From Bryobacter sp. CoA8 C33 (GTDB lineage: Bacteria; Acidobacteriota; Terriglobia; Bryobacterales; Bryobacteraceae), in assembly GCA_019931185.1 (NCBI GenBank), contig JAINDK010000030.1, positions 1 through 64,000 on the forward strand: 64,000 nt of DNA. The letters run 5' to 3'. Position numbers and translations under genes: made by a program. This document shows positions 51,335 to 60,182 of this stretch, piece by piece; the first letter of the stretch is position 1, and each line of letters opens with the position of its first letter. The notes under the pieces are model-generated. The model ran no database searches. It was given only the letters and a program-made list of their open reading frames with translations, and was not told where the DNA came from.

Positions 51335-54300
51335 ATGAAGAACGTCCCTCCGACCATGAGGCCATTGCCACTAACCGCCGCTGCCGTCTTGCTGAGCCTG
51401 TTCACCAGCCTTGCCCTGGCGCAGCGGGGCGGCGATTCCTACATCGTGATTTTGAAGGAACCGCCGGTTGCGGCGGCGATCGAGACCCGTCACGATCTCA
51501 ATACAAACCAGAGCCGTAGCGCCCGCGTTGGGCTCGCCGCAAGGCAAAAGAGGACAGGGGACGCGCTTGCCGGCCTCGGCATTGAGGTTTTCGATTCGAC
51601 AGCGGTGCTATTGAATGCACTCTATGTCAAGGCCTCGGCGGATCAACTCGAGGCTTTGCGCGCGCATCCCGAGGTCGCCTCGGTGCAGCCGATGCGGCCG
51701 CTCAAGCGCAACATCAATCAGGCGCTCGATCTCGTCTCGGCACGCGCGGCCTGGACGCAGGTAGGGGGAGCGGCCAATGCGGGGGCCGGAGTCAAAATCG
51801 GGATTCTCGATACTGGAATCGACCAGAATCATCCGGCCTTTCGGGACTTTACAAGCGCTCCGCCCGCGGGCTATCCAAAGTGCCGCGCCGACAACGGAGA
51901 TTGCGCCTTTACCAACAACAAAGTGATCGTCGCGCGCAGTTATGTGGATTTGCTGAACTTTGCCTTCGGGACCGACCCCGTCAACACGAGGCCGGACGAC
52001 AATACGCCCGCCGACCGGATCGGCCATGGCACGGCGACGGCGATGGTAGCCGCCGGACAGGAGCATGATTCTCCCGTGGGCCGGATTTCAGGTGTTGCTC
52101 CCCGCGCGTTTCTCGGCAATTACAAGGTGTTTGGCACGCGTGGGGTAAATGACAGCACGTTTCCGAACGTTGTCATTAAGGCGCTCGAAGAGGCGGCGGC
52201 TGATGGCATGGACATCGTTTCACTCAACCTCGGCCAGCCGGCCAGCTACGGTCCGCTGGACCGGATTTGCGGCCCCCAGGGGAACCAACCCTGTGACGCT
52301 TTCGCGATTGCGATTCAGAACGCCGTCCGCCTCGGAATGGTAGTTACAGCCTCGGCTGGGAATAGTGGTCTCTCCGGAGCGAACTTCCCTTCCCTGAACA
52401 CGGTTGAGAGTCCGGCTACGGCTCCAGATGCGATCGCGGTGGGCGCCTCGACAAACTCCGTGGTTTGGTTCAACACACTCAGTGTGCTGGGTACGGGGGT
52501 GCCCACGGAGTTGCAGACGATCAACATGCGAGTTAGCCAGGGGCCACAAATTGCCGCGCCGATCGAGGGCCCAATCGTCGATGTAGGCTCGCTTGCGGCG
52601 GATCGTCTGGCCTGCGCCCCGCTGCCGGATAACTCCCTGGCCGGGCGCATTGCCCTGATCCAGCGGGGCAACTGCGCGCTGCGGCTCAAGATCCTCCATG
52701 CGCAAAGGGCCGGGGCAACCGCGGCGGTTCTCACCAATTTTGACGGCGGCGGCGTGGTGCAACTGGAGGGCTTGGACAATACGGGGATTCCATCGGCTCT
52801 GATCAGCTTCAATGCCGGAAGCAGCTTGCGCGCGTTTCTTTCCAGCCAGCAGCGCAGTGTCCGCCTGAATCCGGCTTTTCGAGAGGTCAGCGCTCCGGCC
52901 GACGAAATCGCGGATTTCAGCTCACGCGGGCCCTCGATCGGCGATTATGCGATCAAGCCGGATCTAGTAGCGGTTGGCACCGATCTCTACATGGCTACTC
53001 AGACACTGGATCCCGGAGGCGAACTGTATCACCCGAGCGGGTACACGGTATCTCAAGGAACCAGCTTTTCCGCACCGATGGTAGCGGGAGCAGCCGCGCT
53101 GATCAAACAAAACACGCCGAATCTCCGCCCCGCGCAAATCAAGAGCGCGCTTGTCAACAACGCCACAGCCAATCTGCGTGATTTAGACAACAATGGAAGG
53201 CAGTTGCAGGCTGGAATTCCGGCCATGGGCGGCGGCAAGCTCGATACCAGCCGTGCCTTGCGCACTTCGGTAACGGTGGAGCCCTCTTCACTTGCTTTCG
53301 GTCTGTTGCCACAGATCAACTTCCCTGCCCTGGGGCTCGTTATCTCGAACTTGAACACGGCCACGTCGGCAAATCTTTCCGTGCGCGTGGAACAGCGCAA
53401 CGCCACCTCGGCGCTGACGGTCTCAGTGACACCCGGCAACATCGCGATAGCGCCGGGACGGGAAACACAGGTAACCGTGAGACTCAATGGAACGCGCCCC
53501 GCGCCGGGACGCTATGACGGCTTTCTCGTGCTCAGCGGCGGAGCCACGGAGTTGCGTGTTCCCTATTCGTTTTACTCGGGCCCGTCGGCGGCATGGAACA
53601 TGTACGCCTTGGCGGGCGGCTTCTTTGAGGCTATCCCCGGCTTCCGCCAGGGTTTGCTGATGAAGATCGTGGATGAGTTCGGCATCCCGGTGCGCGAGGT
53701 GGCCGTGCGCGGCATCGTTACCCGGGGAAATGGCCGCATCATCTTCGCCAACGAACGTACGGACGAGTATGGCATCGCCGAGGCAACCTACGAGACGGGG
53801 CAAAACCTGGGAGAACAGGTGGTGCGCTTCGAGGCGGGCAATCTCTTTGCGGACTTCGTGGGCAATATCATTCCGCGTCCGGCTATCGCCACCGGTGGGG
53901 TTCGCGACGCCGCCAGTGGAGAAGCCTCCCCCGCGTTCGCCGCCGGCCAGTACATCTCCATCTTCGGCAACGGGTTGAGCCCGGGCTTGCGGGTCTTTTC
54001 TGGGAGCGAACTGGCGCTGGCTCTTTCGCGTGTCAGCGTCAGCTTTGATAACCCCGCGCAGCGCGTCAGTGCTCCGGGACGAATCCAATTTGTGAGCGAA
54101 GACCAGATCAACGTTCAAATCCCCTGGGAGTGCGCCGGTTTGGCAACCGTGGACATGAAGGTCTCAATCGGCGAATTCTCGAGCGCAGTCCAGACGCTGG
54201 CGCTGCGCGCCGCCAATCCAGCGCCCTTCGAATACATCGAAGCGGGCTCCAACCGGCGCTATGCCTCCGCTCTCGATGCCTCCTTCAATTTAATCAGCAG

Positions 54301-54607
54301 TGCGAACCCCGTCCGTCGCGGGCAGGTCGCGCAACTCTTTGTCAACGGAATGGGGGCGGTCAGCACAATTCCCGGCTCCGGCAAACCAAGCCCCTCCAAT
54401 CCGCTAGCCAGGACAAACGCCGTCCCGGAGGTGCGCATTGGCGGCCAGGCCGCCCAGGTGCTTTTCAGCGGCCTGGCTCCTGGCATCATCGGCCTCTACC
54501 AATTGAATGTTGTGATTCCCGCTGATATCCCCCCCGGGACCGACGTGGAGCTTACGATCCAACAATCCGGCGTCACTTCCCGCGCCAGCCGCATCGCCGT
54601 TCAATAG
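51335..54607 (+). CDS. Secreted subtilisin-like protease with Solibacter-type C-terminal domain
   Basis: A 1090-residue secreted protein. A signal peptide (about 8-30) is followed by an I9-type propeptide (YIVILKEPPVAAAIE.., NALYVKASADQ). The S8 catalytic domain has Asp159 (GILDTGID), His231 (GHGTATA) and Ser577 (GTSFSAP), with a PA insertion of about 120 residues. After it come beta domains and, from about 860, a Solibacter-specific C-terminal domain pair (YISIFGNGL, FVNGMGAV, GLAPGIIGLYQLNVVIP) assigned to TIGR03437. The catalytic triad looks intact. It marks the lineage and probably acts outside the cell on proteins. Confidence 0.92.
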   Translation: MKNVPPTMRPLPLTAAAVLLSLFTSLALAQRGGDSYIVILKEPPVAAAIETRHDLNTNQSRSARVGLAARQKRTGDALAGLGIEVFDSTAVLLNALYVKASADQLEALRAHPEVASVQPMRPLKRNINQALDLVSARAAWTQVGGAANAGAGVKIGILDTGIDQNHPAFRDFTSAPPAGYPKCRADNGDCAFTNNKVIVARSYVDLLNFAFGTDPVNTRPDDNTPADRIGHGTATAMVAAGQEHDSPVGRISGVAPRAFLGNYKVFGTRGVNDSTFPNVVIKALEEAAADGMDIVSLNLGQPASYGPLDRICGPQGNQPCDAFAIAIQNAVRLGMVVTASAGNSGLSGANFPSLNTVESPATAPDAIAVGASTNSVVWFNTLSVLGTGVPTELQTINMRVSQGPQIAAPIEGPIVDVGSLAADRLACAPLPDNSLAGRIALIQRGNCALRLKILHAQRAGATAAVLTNFDGGGVVQLEGLDNTGIPSALISFNAGSSLRAFLSSQQRSVRLNPAFREVSAPADEIADFSSRGPSIGDYAIKPDLVAVGTDLYMATQTLDPGGELYHPSGYTVSQGTSFSAPMVAGAAALIKQNTPNLRPAQIKSALVNNATANLRDLDNNGRQLQAGIPAMGGGKLDTSRALRTSVTVEPSSLAFGLLPQINFPALGLVISNLNTATSANLSVRVEQRNATSALTVSVTPGNIAIAPGRETQVTVRLNGTRPAPGRYDGFLVLSGGATELRVPYSFYSGPSAAWNMYALAGGFFEAIPGFRQGLLMKIVDEFGIPVREVAVRGIVTRGNGRIIFANERTDEYGIAEATYETGQNLGEQVVRFEAGNLFADFVGNIIPRPAIATGGVRDAASGEASPAFAAGQYISIFGNGLSPGLRVFSGSELALALSRVSVSFDNPAQRVSAPGRIQFVSEDQINVQIPWECAGLATVDMKVSIGEFSSAVQTLALRAANPAPFEYIEAGSNRRYASALDASFNLISSANPVRRGQVAQLFVNGMGAVSTIPGSGKPSPSNPLARTNAVPEVRIGGQAAQVLFSGLAPGIIGLYQLNVVIPADIPPGTDVELTIQQSGVTSRASRIAVQ

Positions 54608-54642
54608 ACAGTTTAGAATGGTGAAAGAAGAAGTCAGATGCG

Positions 54643-55119
54643 ATGATCGACATTAAAAAGAAGTTGGCCGAAGAAATCGCCGTGCTCGAGCACGAGTTGC
54701 GCAGCGAGCTCCCCAAGGAGATCCTGCGCGCCCGGGAACTGGGTGACTTGAGTGAAAACGCCGAGTATCATGCGGCGAAGGAGCGCCAGGGCTATGTCAA
54801 TGCGCGCATCGGCCAATTGAAGATGCGTTTGCAGACCATGTCGATGGTGGATATGAGCAAGATTCCCGCCGACCGAGTCGGCCTGGGCTCGGAAGTGGTA
54901 GTCTTCGATGTGATCAAGGAGGAGGAGATCACCTATAAACTGGTGACCAGCGAGGAAGCCGACGTGAGCAATGGGATGATCTCGACCAGCTCACCCATTG
55001 GCAAAGGCCTTTTGAATAAACAAGTTGGCGATGAAGTGAAAATTGTAATACCGGGTGGAACCAAACAGTTCGAAATCCTTGGCCTCAAAACCATTCACGA
55101 CCTGGCGGATTTGAGTTAA
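54643..55119 (+). CDS. greA: Transcript cleavage factor GreA/GreB
   Basis: A 158-residue Gre factor: N-terminal coiled-coil hairpin with ARELGDLSENAEYHAAKERQG, including the acidic tip residues Asp and Glu that activate RNA polymerase cleavage. A C-terminal FKBP-like domain ends SPIGKGLLNKQVGDEVKIVIPGG. It follows the protease gene by 36 bases. It rescues backtracked polymerase. Confidence 0.95.
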   Translation: MIDIKKKLAEEIAVLEHELRSELPKEILRARELGDLSENAEYHAAKERQGYVNARIGQLKMRLQTMSMVDMSKIPADRVGLGSEVVVFDVIKEEEITYKLVTSEEADVSNGMISTSSPIGKGLLNKQVGDEVKIVIPGGTKQFEILGLKTIHDLADLS

Positions 55120-55141
55120 CCTGAGCCAAACGGACACTCAC

Positions 55142-55798
55142 GTGGAAGTGAAAACTACTTGGACCGGCACCGTAGGCCGAGTCTGCAATGTTCTGCTCAT
55201 CAAGATCGTTGATGGCTTCGCGCTATCGAGGATTCATCCGAACGTACTGACGTTTATTGGCCTCGTGATCAACATCGGCGCGGCCTGGTTGCTGGCCCGG
55301 GGGGCCTTTATCCAGGCCGGCTGGGTGATCATCGGGGCAGGACTGTTCGACATGGTGGATGGAAGGGTGGCGCGGCAGACGGGGCAAGTAACCCGTTTCG
55401 GGGGCTTCTTCGACAGCGTGATCGACCGCTACTCCGACCTCGCCCTGCTGATTGGCCTTTTGGTCTACTACGGAAACATCAACCGCCCGTTGTACGTAGT
55501 ACTCACGGCGATCGTCATGATGGCCAGCGTAATGATCAGCTATACGCGAGCCCGGGCGGAGAACACGATTCCGCAATGCAAGGTAGGGTTTCTCGAGCGT
55601 CCCGAGCGGGTTGTGCTGTTGATTATCGGGGCGCTGTTTGACCGTATGGCCCCAGTGCTTTGGATTATCGCGGTGATTGGAAACTTGACCGTTGTACACC
55701 GCATGATCTTCACCTTCCAGGAAGCCAAGCGACTCGAAGAAGCCCAAATGCGTATACCGGGCAACACAAATTCCTCTTCGATTGCGGTCGGACGCTAG
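55142..55798 (+). CDS. CDP-alcohol phosphatidyltransferase
   Basis: A 218-residue integral membrane enzyme. The CDP-alcohol motif is complete: Asp70, Asp73-Gly74, Ala77-Arg78, Gly88, Asp91 and Asp95 (DMVDGRVAR..GGFFDSVID). It transfers a phosphatidyl group to an alcohol such as glycerol-3-phosphate or inositol; which one is not decidable here. The start is GTG 55142. It shares a CTAG stop overlap with acpS. Confidence 0.88.
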   Translation: MEVKTTWTGTVGRVCNVLLIKIVDGFALSRIHPNVLTFIGLVINIGAAWLLARGAFIQAGWVIIGAGLFDMVDGRVARQTGQVTRFGGFFDSVIDRYSDLALLIGLLVYYGNINRPLYVVLTAIVMMASVMISYTRARAENTIPQCKVGFLERPERVVLLIIGALFDRMAPVLWIIAVIGNLTVVHRMIFTFQEAKRLEEAQMRIPGNTNSSSIAVGR

Positions 55799-56172
55799 TC
55801 CTCAAACACAACAACAGCGGTGACATGGCCACGCGTGTGGCTGAAGGATACATGCGCGCGGCGAATCCCCTTGCTAGCCGCGAACTCCGCCGTTCTGCCG
55901 CGTAACTCGAGCCGCGGCGCGCCCCCCGGCTGGGCAATTACTTCAAATTCCCGCCAACTCAGGCCCTTTTCCCAATCTCCCTGCAATGCCTTGAACGCTG
56001 CCTCCTTGGCGGCAAAGCGCGCGGCGAAACGCTCATTGGCATTGGCCTTGCCACGGCAGAAGGCGATCTCCCCGGCAGTGAAAATACGTTCGAGAAAGCG
56101 TTCGCCGAATTTCTCAATCGACTTGCTCAGCCGGTCTACTTCTTCGAGGTCGATGCCGATGCCAAGGATCAT
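55795..56172 (-). CDS. acpS: Holo-acyl-carrier-protein synthase
   Basis: A 125-residue AcpS that attaches 4'-phosphopantetheine to acyl carrier protein. The magnesium motif GIGIDLEEVDRL (Asp8) and the second motif FAAKEAAFKALQ are clear, as is the C-terminal VSFSHTRGHVTAVVV. It starts within the amidase stop (4-base overlap), so the two genes form one transcript. Confidence 0.95.
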   Translation of the reverse strand: MILGIGIDLEEVDRLSKSIEKFGERFLERIFTAGEIAFCRGKANANERFAARFAAKEAAFKALQGDWEKGLSWREFEVIAQPGGAPRLELRGRTAEFAASKGIRRAHVSFSHTRGHVTAVVVFED

Positions 56173-57422
56173 GATGCTTGAGCCAGAGCCGGCCGGGGAA
56201 AAGGCCCGCGCCGGGATTCCAGTTTCTCACCGAATCGCAGTAATTGGTCTTCCGCCCATGGCTTGGCCACCAGTTGCACGGATCGTGGCAGCCCCTCGGC
56301 ATCAAGACCGATTGGAACCGCCAGGGCGGGAAGGCCAAGGAGGTTCGCCAGCGTCAGGGGCGCCATGGCACGCACGCCGGGAAACTCGCCCGGCCGCCAG
56401 GGAGCGACTCCAGGGTTTGGCAGGAGCAGGACGGTGCTCTTACTCATGAGTTCGAGCAAATCGCGGCGTAAGGCGTCGCGGGCCGCGAACATCGCCAGTA
56501 TTTCCTCGGCCGAAGGCGGAGGCAAAGCAAGAAACTCCGCGGTATGGGGCGTCGGAAAGCCGATCGCATGAGCATTGAGACGAAGAAAGAAGAACTCCCA
56601 AACCGCAAAGGCCCTTTGCCAATGAGGCCAGCGGAACTCATGCGGATCCAAACCGAACGCATTTGCCGCGAGTTGAGTATCGGGGTGATCGAAGGCGAGC
56701 ACCTCAACTGCATCGGGAAAATCGCAGGCGGCAGCAGGCACCGAGAAGGGGTCGCTATCGGCGTGACCCGAAACAACCCGAAAAATGAGCTTGAGGTCGG
56801 ACACGGTGCGGGCCATGGGGCCAATTACACCCAGCAGCCCGCCCGGCAGGCCGACGCCCGGGAAGTGTCCCGTTGCCGGTACCCGGCCGGGAGTCGGCTT
56901 CAGGCCGCAGATGCCGCAGAAGCCGGCTGGAAGGCGGATACTCCCCCCGCCATCCGAGCCCATGCCGCCCGCGGAAAGTCCAGCGGCAATAGCCGCGGCC
57001 TCACCGCCGCTTGAGCCGCCGGCGGTGAGGCCGGGATGATAGGGATTGGCGGTGAAGCCATGGACAGTATTATGCGTCTCCCAGTTCATCAATAACTCAG
57101 GAGTGTTTGTTTTGCCGAGCAAAACGGCGCCAGCGCCAAGTAGTCGTTCGACGCAAAGTGCATGGCGCGCGGCGCGCAGCGTTAGACGCGCCGGGCTTCC
57201 ACAGACAGTGGCATACCCGGCCACATCCAGTGAATCCTTGACACTCAGGGGGATGCCCGCGAGAACTCCGGCTTCACCCGTCGCCAGTGGCGGATCAAAC
57301 CGGACCGTAAAGGCGTTCAGGCGGTGATCCAGTCGCCGCCCCTGTTCGAGGTGAGCGGCAAGAAGCTCCCGCGGGCTAAATTGCTTTTTGTCGAGACCGT
57401 GGCGCATTTCCGCCAGCGTCAT
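56169..57422 (-). CDS. Amidase-signature hydrolase
   Basis: A 417-residue amidase. The Ser-cisSer-Lys triad is seen as Lys in SVKDSLD (about 62), the glycine/serine loop GGSSGGEAAAIAAG (about 135-148) and the nucleophile Ser in GGGSIRLPAGF (about 161). It may act on aryl, aliphatic or peptide amides, or belong to the GatA group; the length and lack of Gat partners argue against GatA. The ATG at 57422 is chosen, a TTG 18 bases earlier is possible. Confidence 0.88.
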   Translation of the reverse strand: MTLAEMRHGLDKKQFSPRELLAAHLEQGRRLDHRLNAFTVRFDPPLATGEAGVLAGIPLSVKDSLDVAGYATVCGSPARLTLRAARHALCVERLLGAGAVLLGKTNTPELLMNWETHNTVHGFTANPYHPGLTAGGSSGGEAAAIAAGLSAGGMGSDGGGSIRLPAGFCGICGLKPTPGRVPATGHFPGVGLPGGLLGVIGPMARTVSDLKLIFRVVSGHADSDPFSVPAAACDFPDAVEVLAFDHPDTQLAANAFGLDPHEFRWPHWQRAFAVWEFFFLRLNAHAIGFPTPHTAEFLALPPPSAEEILAMFAARDALRRDLLELMSKSTVLLLPNPGVAPWRPGEFPGVRAMAPLTLANLLGLPALAVPIGLDAEGLPRSVQLVAKPWAEDQLLRFGEKLESRRGPFPRPALAQAS

Positions 57423-57466
57423 GCCGCAGAGGTGGTTCAAACTAACAGGTTAGACTGAGTCTTGGC

Positions 57467-58657
57467 ATGGCTACACTGACTTTCGCCGCTGCCCGGCAAA
57501 TGGTGCTGGATCGAGTCGCCGTTCCCCCAACGCTGACCGCGGAGACGGTTTGGTTGACCGACGCCGCCGGCCGTATAAACGCCTTCGACGTCCCCTGTGA
57601 TCGCGATATGCCTCCGCTGGCGCGAAGCCTGCGGGATGGTTTTGCCGTCCGATCAAGCGACCTGGGCCAATCGCTTCGCCTCGCGGGGGAGATTCGTGCC
57701 GGGCAGATGCCGCAAGAGGCCTTGCCCGAGCGATCGGCCTTTGCCATTATGACCGGAGCCATTCTCCCCCCCGGCGCGGACCAGATCGTCATGAAAGAGC
57801 ATGGGCAAGTGGTGGGGGGCTGCTTTCAGAGTGACCGCCCGGCGCAACCGCGCGAATGGATCAGTGAAGCCGGCAGCATGGCACGGGCGGGCGATATAGT
57901 TATCCCGCGCGGTAAGCGAATGGACGCCGCAGCCATCGGCATGCTCGCCGCCATCGGGAAAACTCAGGTTGAGGTCGTTCGCCGCCCCGTGGTGCGCATT
58001 CTCGCCACCGGTGACGAAGTTGTGGATATCGCCCTCAAACCCAACGCCACTCAGGTGCGAAATTCCAATTCCTGGGCTCTGGCTGCCGAGGTGTCCCGGC
58101 GTGGCGGGCGGGCCGAGATCCTGCCGATCGCTCCGGACCGGCTTGACATCACGCGCGATCTGATTGCCTATGGTCTCGAGGCGGACCTCCTGCTGATCAG
58201 TGGCGGCGTTTCCGCCGGAGACTATGACTTTGTGGAAGCGGCGCTCGCTGAACTGGGCGCTGAGTTCTTTTTCGACCGCGTCCTCATCCAACCCGGCCAG
58301 CCAACCGTCTTCGGCCATGCCCGGGGAACTTTTTTCTTCGGTCTTCCCGGCAACCCCCTGTCCACCCTGGTCACCTTCCACTTGTTTGCCACCGCCGCAC
58401 TCGAGCGTCTCGCCGGCCTGCCCGAGCCCGCGCTTTTCTTCCACCGCGCGCAGCTCGCTGCCCCTTATTCCCACAAGCCCGGACTGACGCGTTTTCTGCC
58501 CGGCGAACTGAGCGAGGATGGCCGCGCGGTGAGCGTGCTGCCTTGGCAGGGCTCCGGCGATATCCCCACCCTCGTGCGGGCAAATTGTATGGTGGTCATC
58601 GACGCTGCACGGCCCAGTTGGGCGGCAAAAGATTGGATTGAGGTTTTACTGCCATGA
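57467..58657 (+). CDS. moeA: Molybdopterin molybdotransferase
   Basis: A 396-residue MoeA that inserts molybdate into adenylated molybdopterin. Conserved segments are RSLRDGFAVRSSD, MTGAILPPGADQIVM, LLISGGVSAGDYDFV and FFGLPGNPLSTLVTF. It overlaps moaC by 4 bases, giving a two-gene molybdenum cofactor unit. No molybdoenzyme is in the window. Confidence 0.95.
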   Translation: MATLTFAAARQMVLDRVAVPPTLTAETVWLTDAAGRINAFDVPCDRDMPPLARSLRDGFAVRSSDLGQSLRLAGEIRAGQMPQEALPERSAFAIMTGAILPPGADQIVMKEHGQVVGGCFQSDRPAQPREWISEAGSMARAGDIVIPRGKRMDAAAIGMLAAIGKTQVEVVRRPVVRILATGDEVVDIALKPNATQVRNSNSWALAAEVSRRGGRAEILPIAPDRLDITRDLIAYGLEADLLLISGGVSAGDYDFVEAALAELGAEFFFDRVLIQPGQPTVFGHARGTFFFGLPGNPLSTLVTFHLFATAALERLAGLPEPALFFHRAQLAAPYSHKPGLTRFLPGELSEDGRAVSVLPWQGSGDIPTLVRANCMVVIDAARPSWAAKDWIEVLLP

Positions 58658-59127
58658 GTCAGCTAAGTCACTATGACGAGCAGGGCACGGCCCGTATGGT
58701 CGATGTCTCGGCCAAGCCCCCCACCGCGCGCACGGCCAAAGCCCATGCTTTTGTTCGCATGTCGGCGCAAGTTCTAGCGGCACTGCCGCGAAACCCAAAA
58801 GGCAATCCGCTTGAGGTAGCGCGCATCGCCGCCATCCAGGCGGCTAAGCGCACCTCCGACCTCATTCCCCTCTGCCATCCAATTCCACTTTCACTCGTCG
58901 ATGTAGATTTTGGAATCGAAAAGGACGGCATTCGCGTCATCACAAGTGTGGCCTGCACGGCCGGCACAGGTGCTGAAATGGAGGCGTTAATGGCCGCCTC
59001 GATTGCCGCCCTGACGATCTACGATATGACCAAGGCCCTCGACAAAGCCATTGAAATCACCAGCCTTCACCTCATATCCAAAACGGGTGGGAAAAATGGA
59101 GACTACCAGAGACAGCCCCATGAATAA
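58654..59127 (+). CDS. moaC: Cyclic pyranopterin monophosphate synthase
   Basis: A 157-residue MoaC. The motifs MVDVSAKPPTARTAKA, AAKRTSDLIPLCHPIPL and the catalytic-site segment TIYDMTKALDKAIEI are typical. It converts the MoaA product to cPMP. The end overlaps the next gene by 8 bases. Confidence 0.96.
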   Translation: MSQLSHYDEQGTARMVDVSAKPPTARTAKAHAFVRMSAQVLAALPRNPKGNPLEVARIAAIQAAKRTSDLIPLCHPIPLSLVDVDFGIEKDGIRVITSVACTAGTGAEMEALMAASIAALTIYDMTKALDKAIEITSLHLISKTGGKNGDYQRQPHE

Positions 59128-60181
59128 GCTACGCCTCCTACTCACAACCCTGCTGGCTCTTTCCTTGCTCGCTCAGGAAGGCAGCGATGTAATTCGTGTA
59201 ACGACGCGTACGGTTATAGCCCCCACCTCAGTCAAAGACCGGGACGGAAATTTTCTCAATAACCTCGATGTCAAGGATTTCGTGCTGCGCGACAACGGCA
59301 AGCTGCAGGACATCAGGATTGACCAAACCTATGTGCCAGTATCGCTCGTGCTAGTGATTCAGCGCAGTGCATCCACCGAGCAGGTACTGCCGACCGTACA
59401 GAAGGTCGGCTCACTGCTTGAGCCGCTGCTGATCGGCGAGCGTGGTGAAGCGGCGATCGTGACATTTGATCACCGGATCGAAACGATTCAGGATTTCACG
59501 AACGATACCGCGAAGTTTCAAAAAGCACTTACGACACTGCGGCCGGGCTCGCAAACACGCGCCATGTCCGACGCTGTGCTGCAGGCGGCACGGATGCTCA
59601 AGAAGCGCAATCCCGATCATCGCCGGGTCATCGTCCTGATCAGTGAGACGCAAGAAAGTGGTAGTACGGCCCGGGTCAAGGATGCGCTGCTCGAAATCGA
59701 ATTGAACAACATTCTCGTTTACTCGATCAATATGTCCCGCTGGGTCAACAAACTCATGGCCAAGCCTGACTATCCCAGGCCCAGTCCGATTCCTACCAGC
59801 GCCCGGCCCATGCCCGGCCCAGTTCCCAATACGCCCACGACACAGGCACAAAACAGCGCACTCGGCGGCACCTTGGGCAATGTGCTGCCTTTGGTGAAGG
59901 AGATTTTCACGGCGGCCAAAGCCGTCTTCGTCAGCAATCCGCAGGAGGTGTACACGCGCTACACGGGCGGCTCAGAGTATTCATTCTTGAACCTGCGGGG
60001 CTTTGAACAAGCAGTTCTCAAATTGGGGGAAGAACTCCAAAACCAATACATGATCAGCTACAGTCCGAACAAGCAGGTACAGATGGATGGAGGCTGGCAC
60101 ACGATCGAAGTGGAAGCCAGACGCCCGGACGTAACGGTTAAGACACGCACCGGCTATTGGCTGGCCGCGACGCCGAACTAA
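59120..60181 (+). CDS. Secreted VWFA-related Acidobacterial protein
   Basis: A 353-residue secreted protein with a signal peptide (MNKLRLLLTTLLALSLLAQ) and a von Willebrand A fold assigned to the Acidobacteria-specific TIGR03436. The MIDAS DxSxS is replaced by QRSAS and the final acidic loop by SETQES, so metal-ion adhesion is probably lost. A Pro-rich linker (about 213-250) precedes a C-terminal beta domain. The role is unknown; such proteins are abundant in this lineage. It is coupled to moaC by overlap but probably functionally unrelated. Confidence 0.88.
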   Translation: MNKLRLLLTTLLALSLLAQEGSDVIRVTTRTVIAPTSVKDRDGNFLNNLDVKDFVLRDNGKLQDIRIDQTYVPVSLVLVIQRSASTEQVLPTVQKVGSLLEPLLIGERGEAAIVTFDHRIETIQDFTNDTAKFQKALTTLRPGSQTRAMSDAVLQAARMLKKRNPDHRRVIVLISETQESGSTARVKDALLEIELNNILVYSINMSRWVNKLMAKPDYPRPSPIPTSARPMPGPVPNTPTTQAQNSALGGTLGNVLPLVKEIFTAAKAVFVSNPQEVYTRYTGGSEYSFLNLRGFEQAVLKLGEELQNQYMISYSPNKQVQMDGGWHTIEVEARRPDVTVKTRTGYWLAATPN

Positions 60182-60182
60182 C

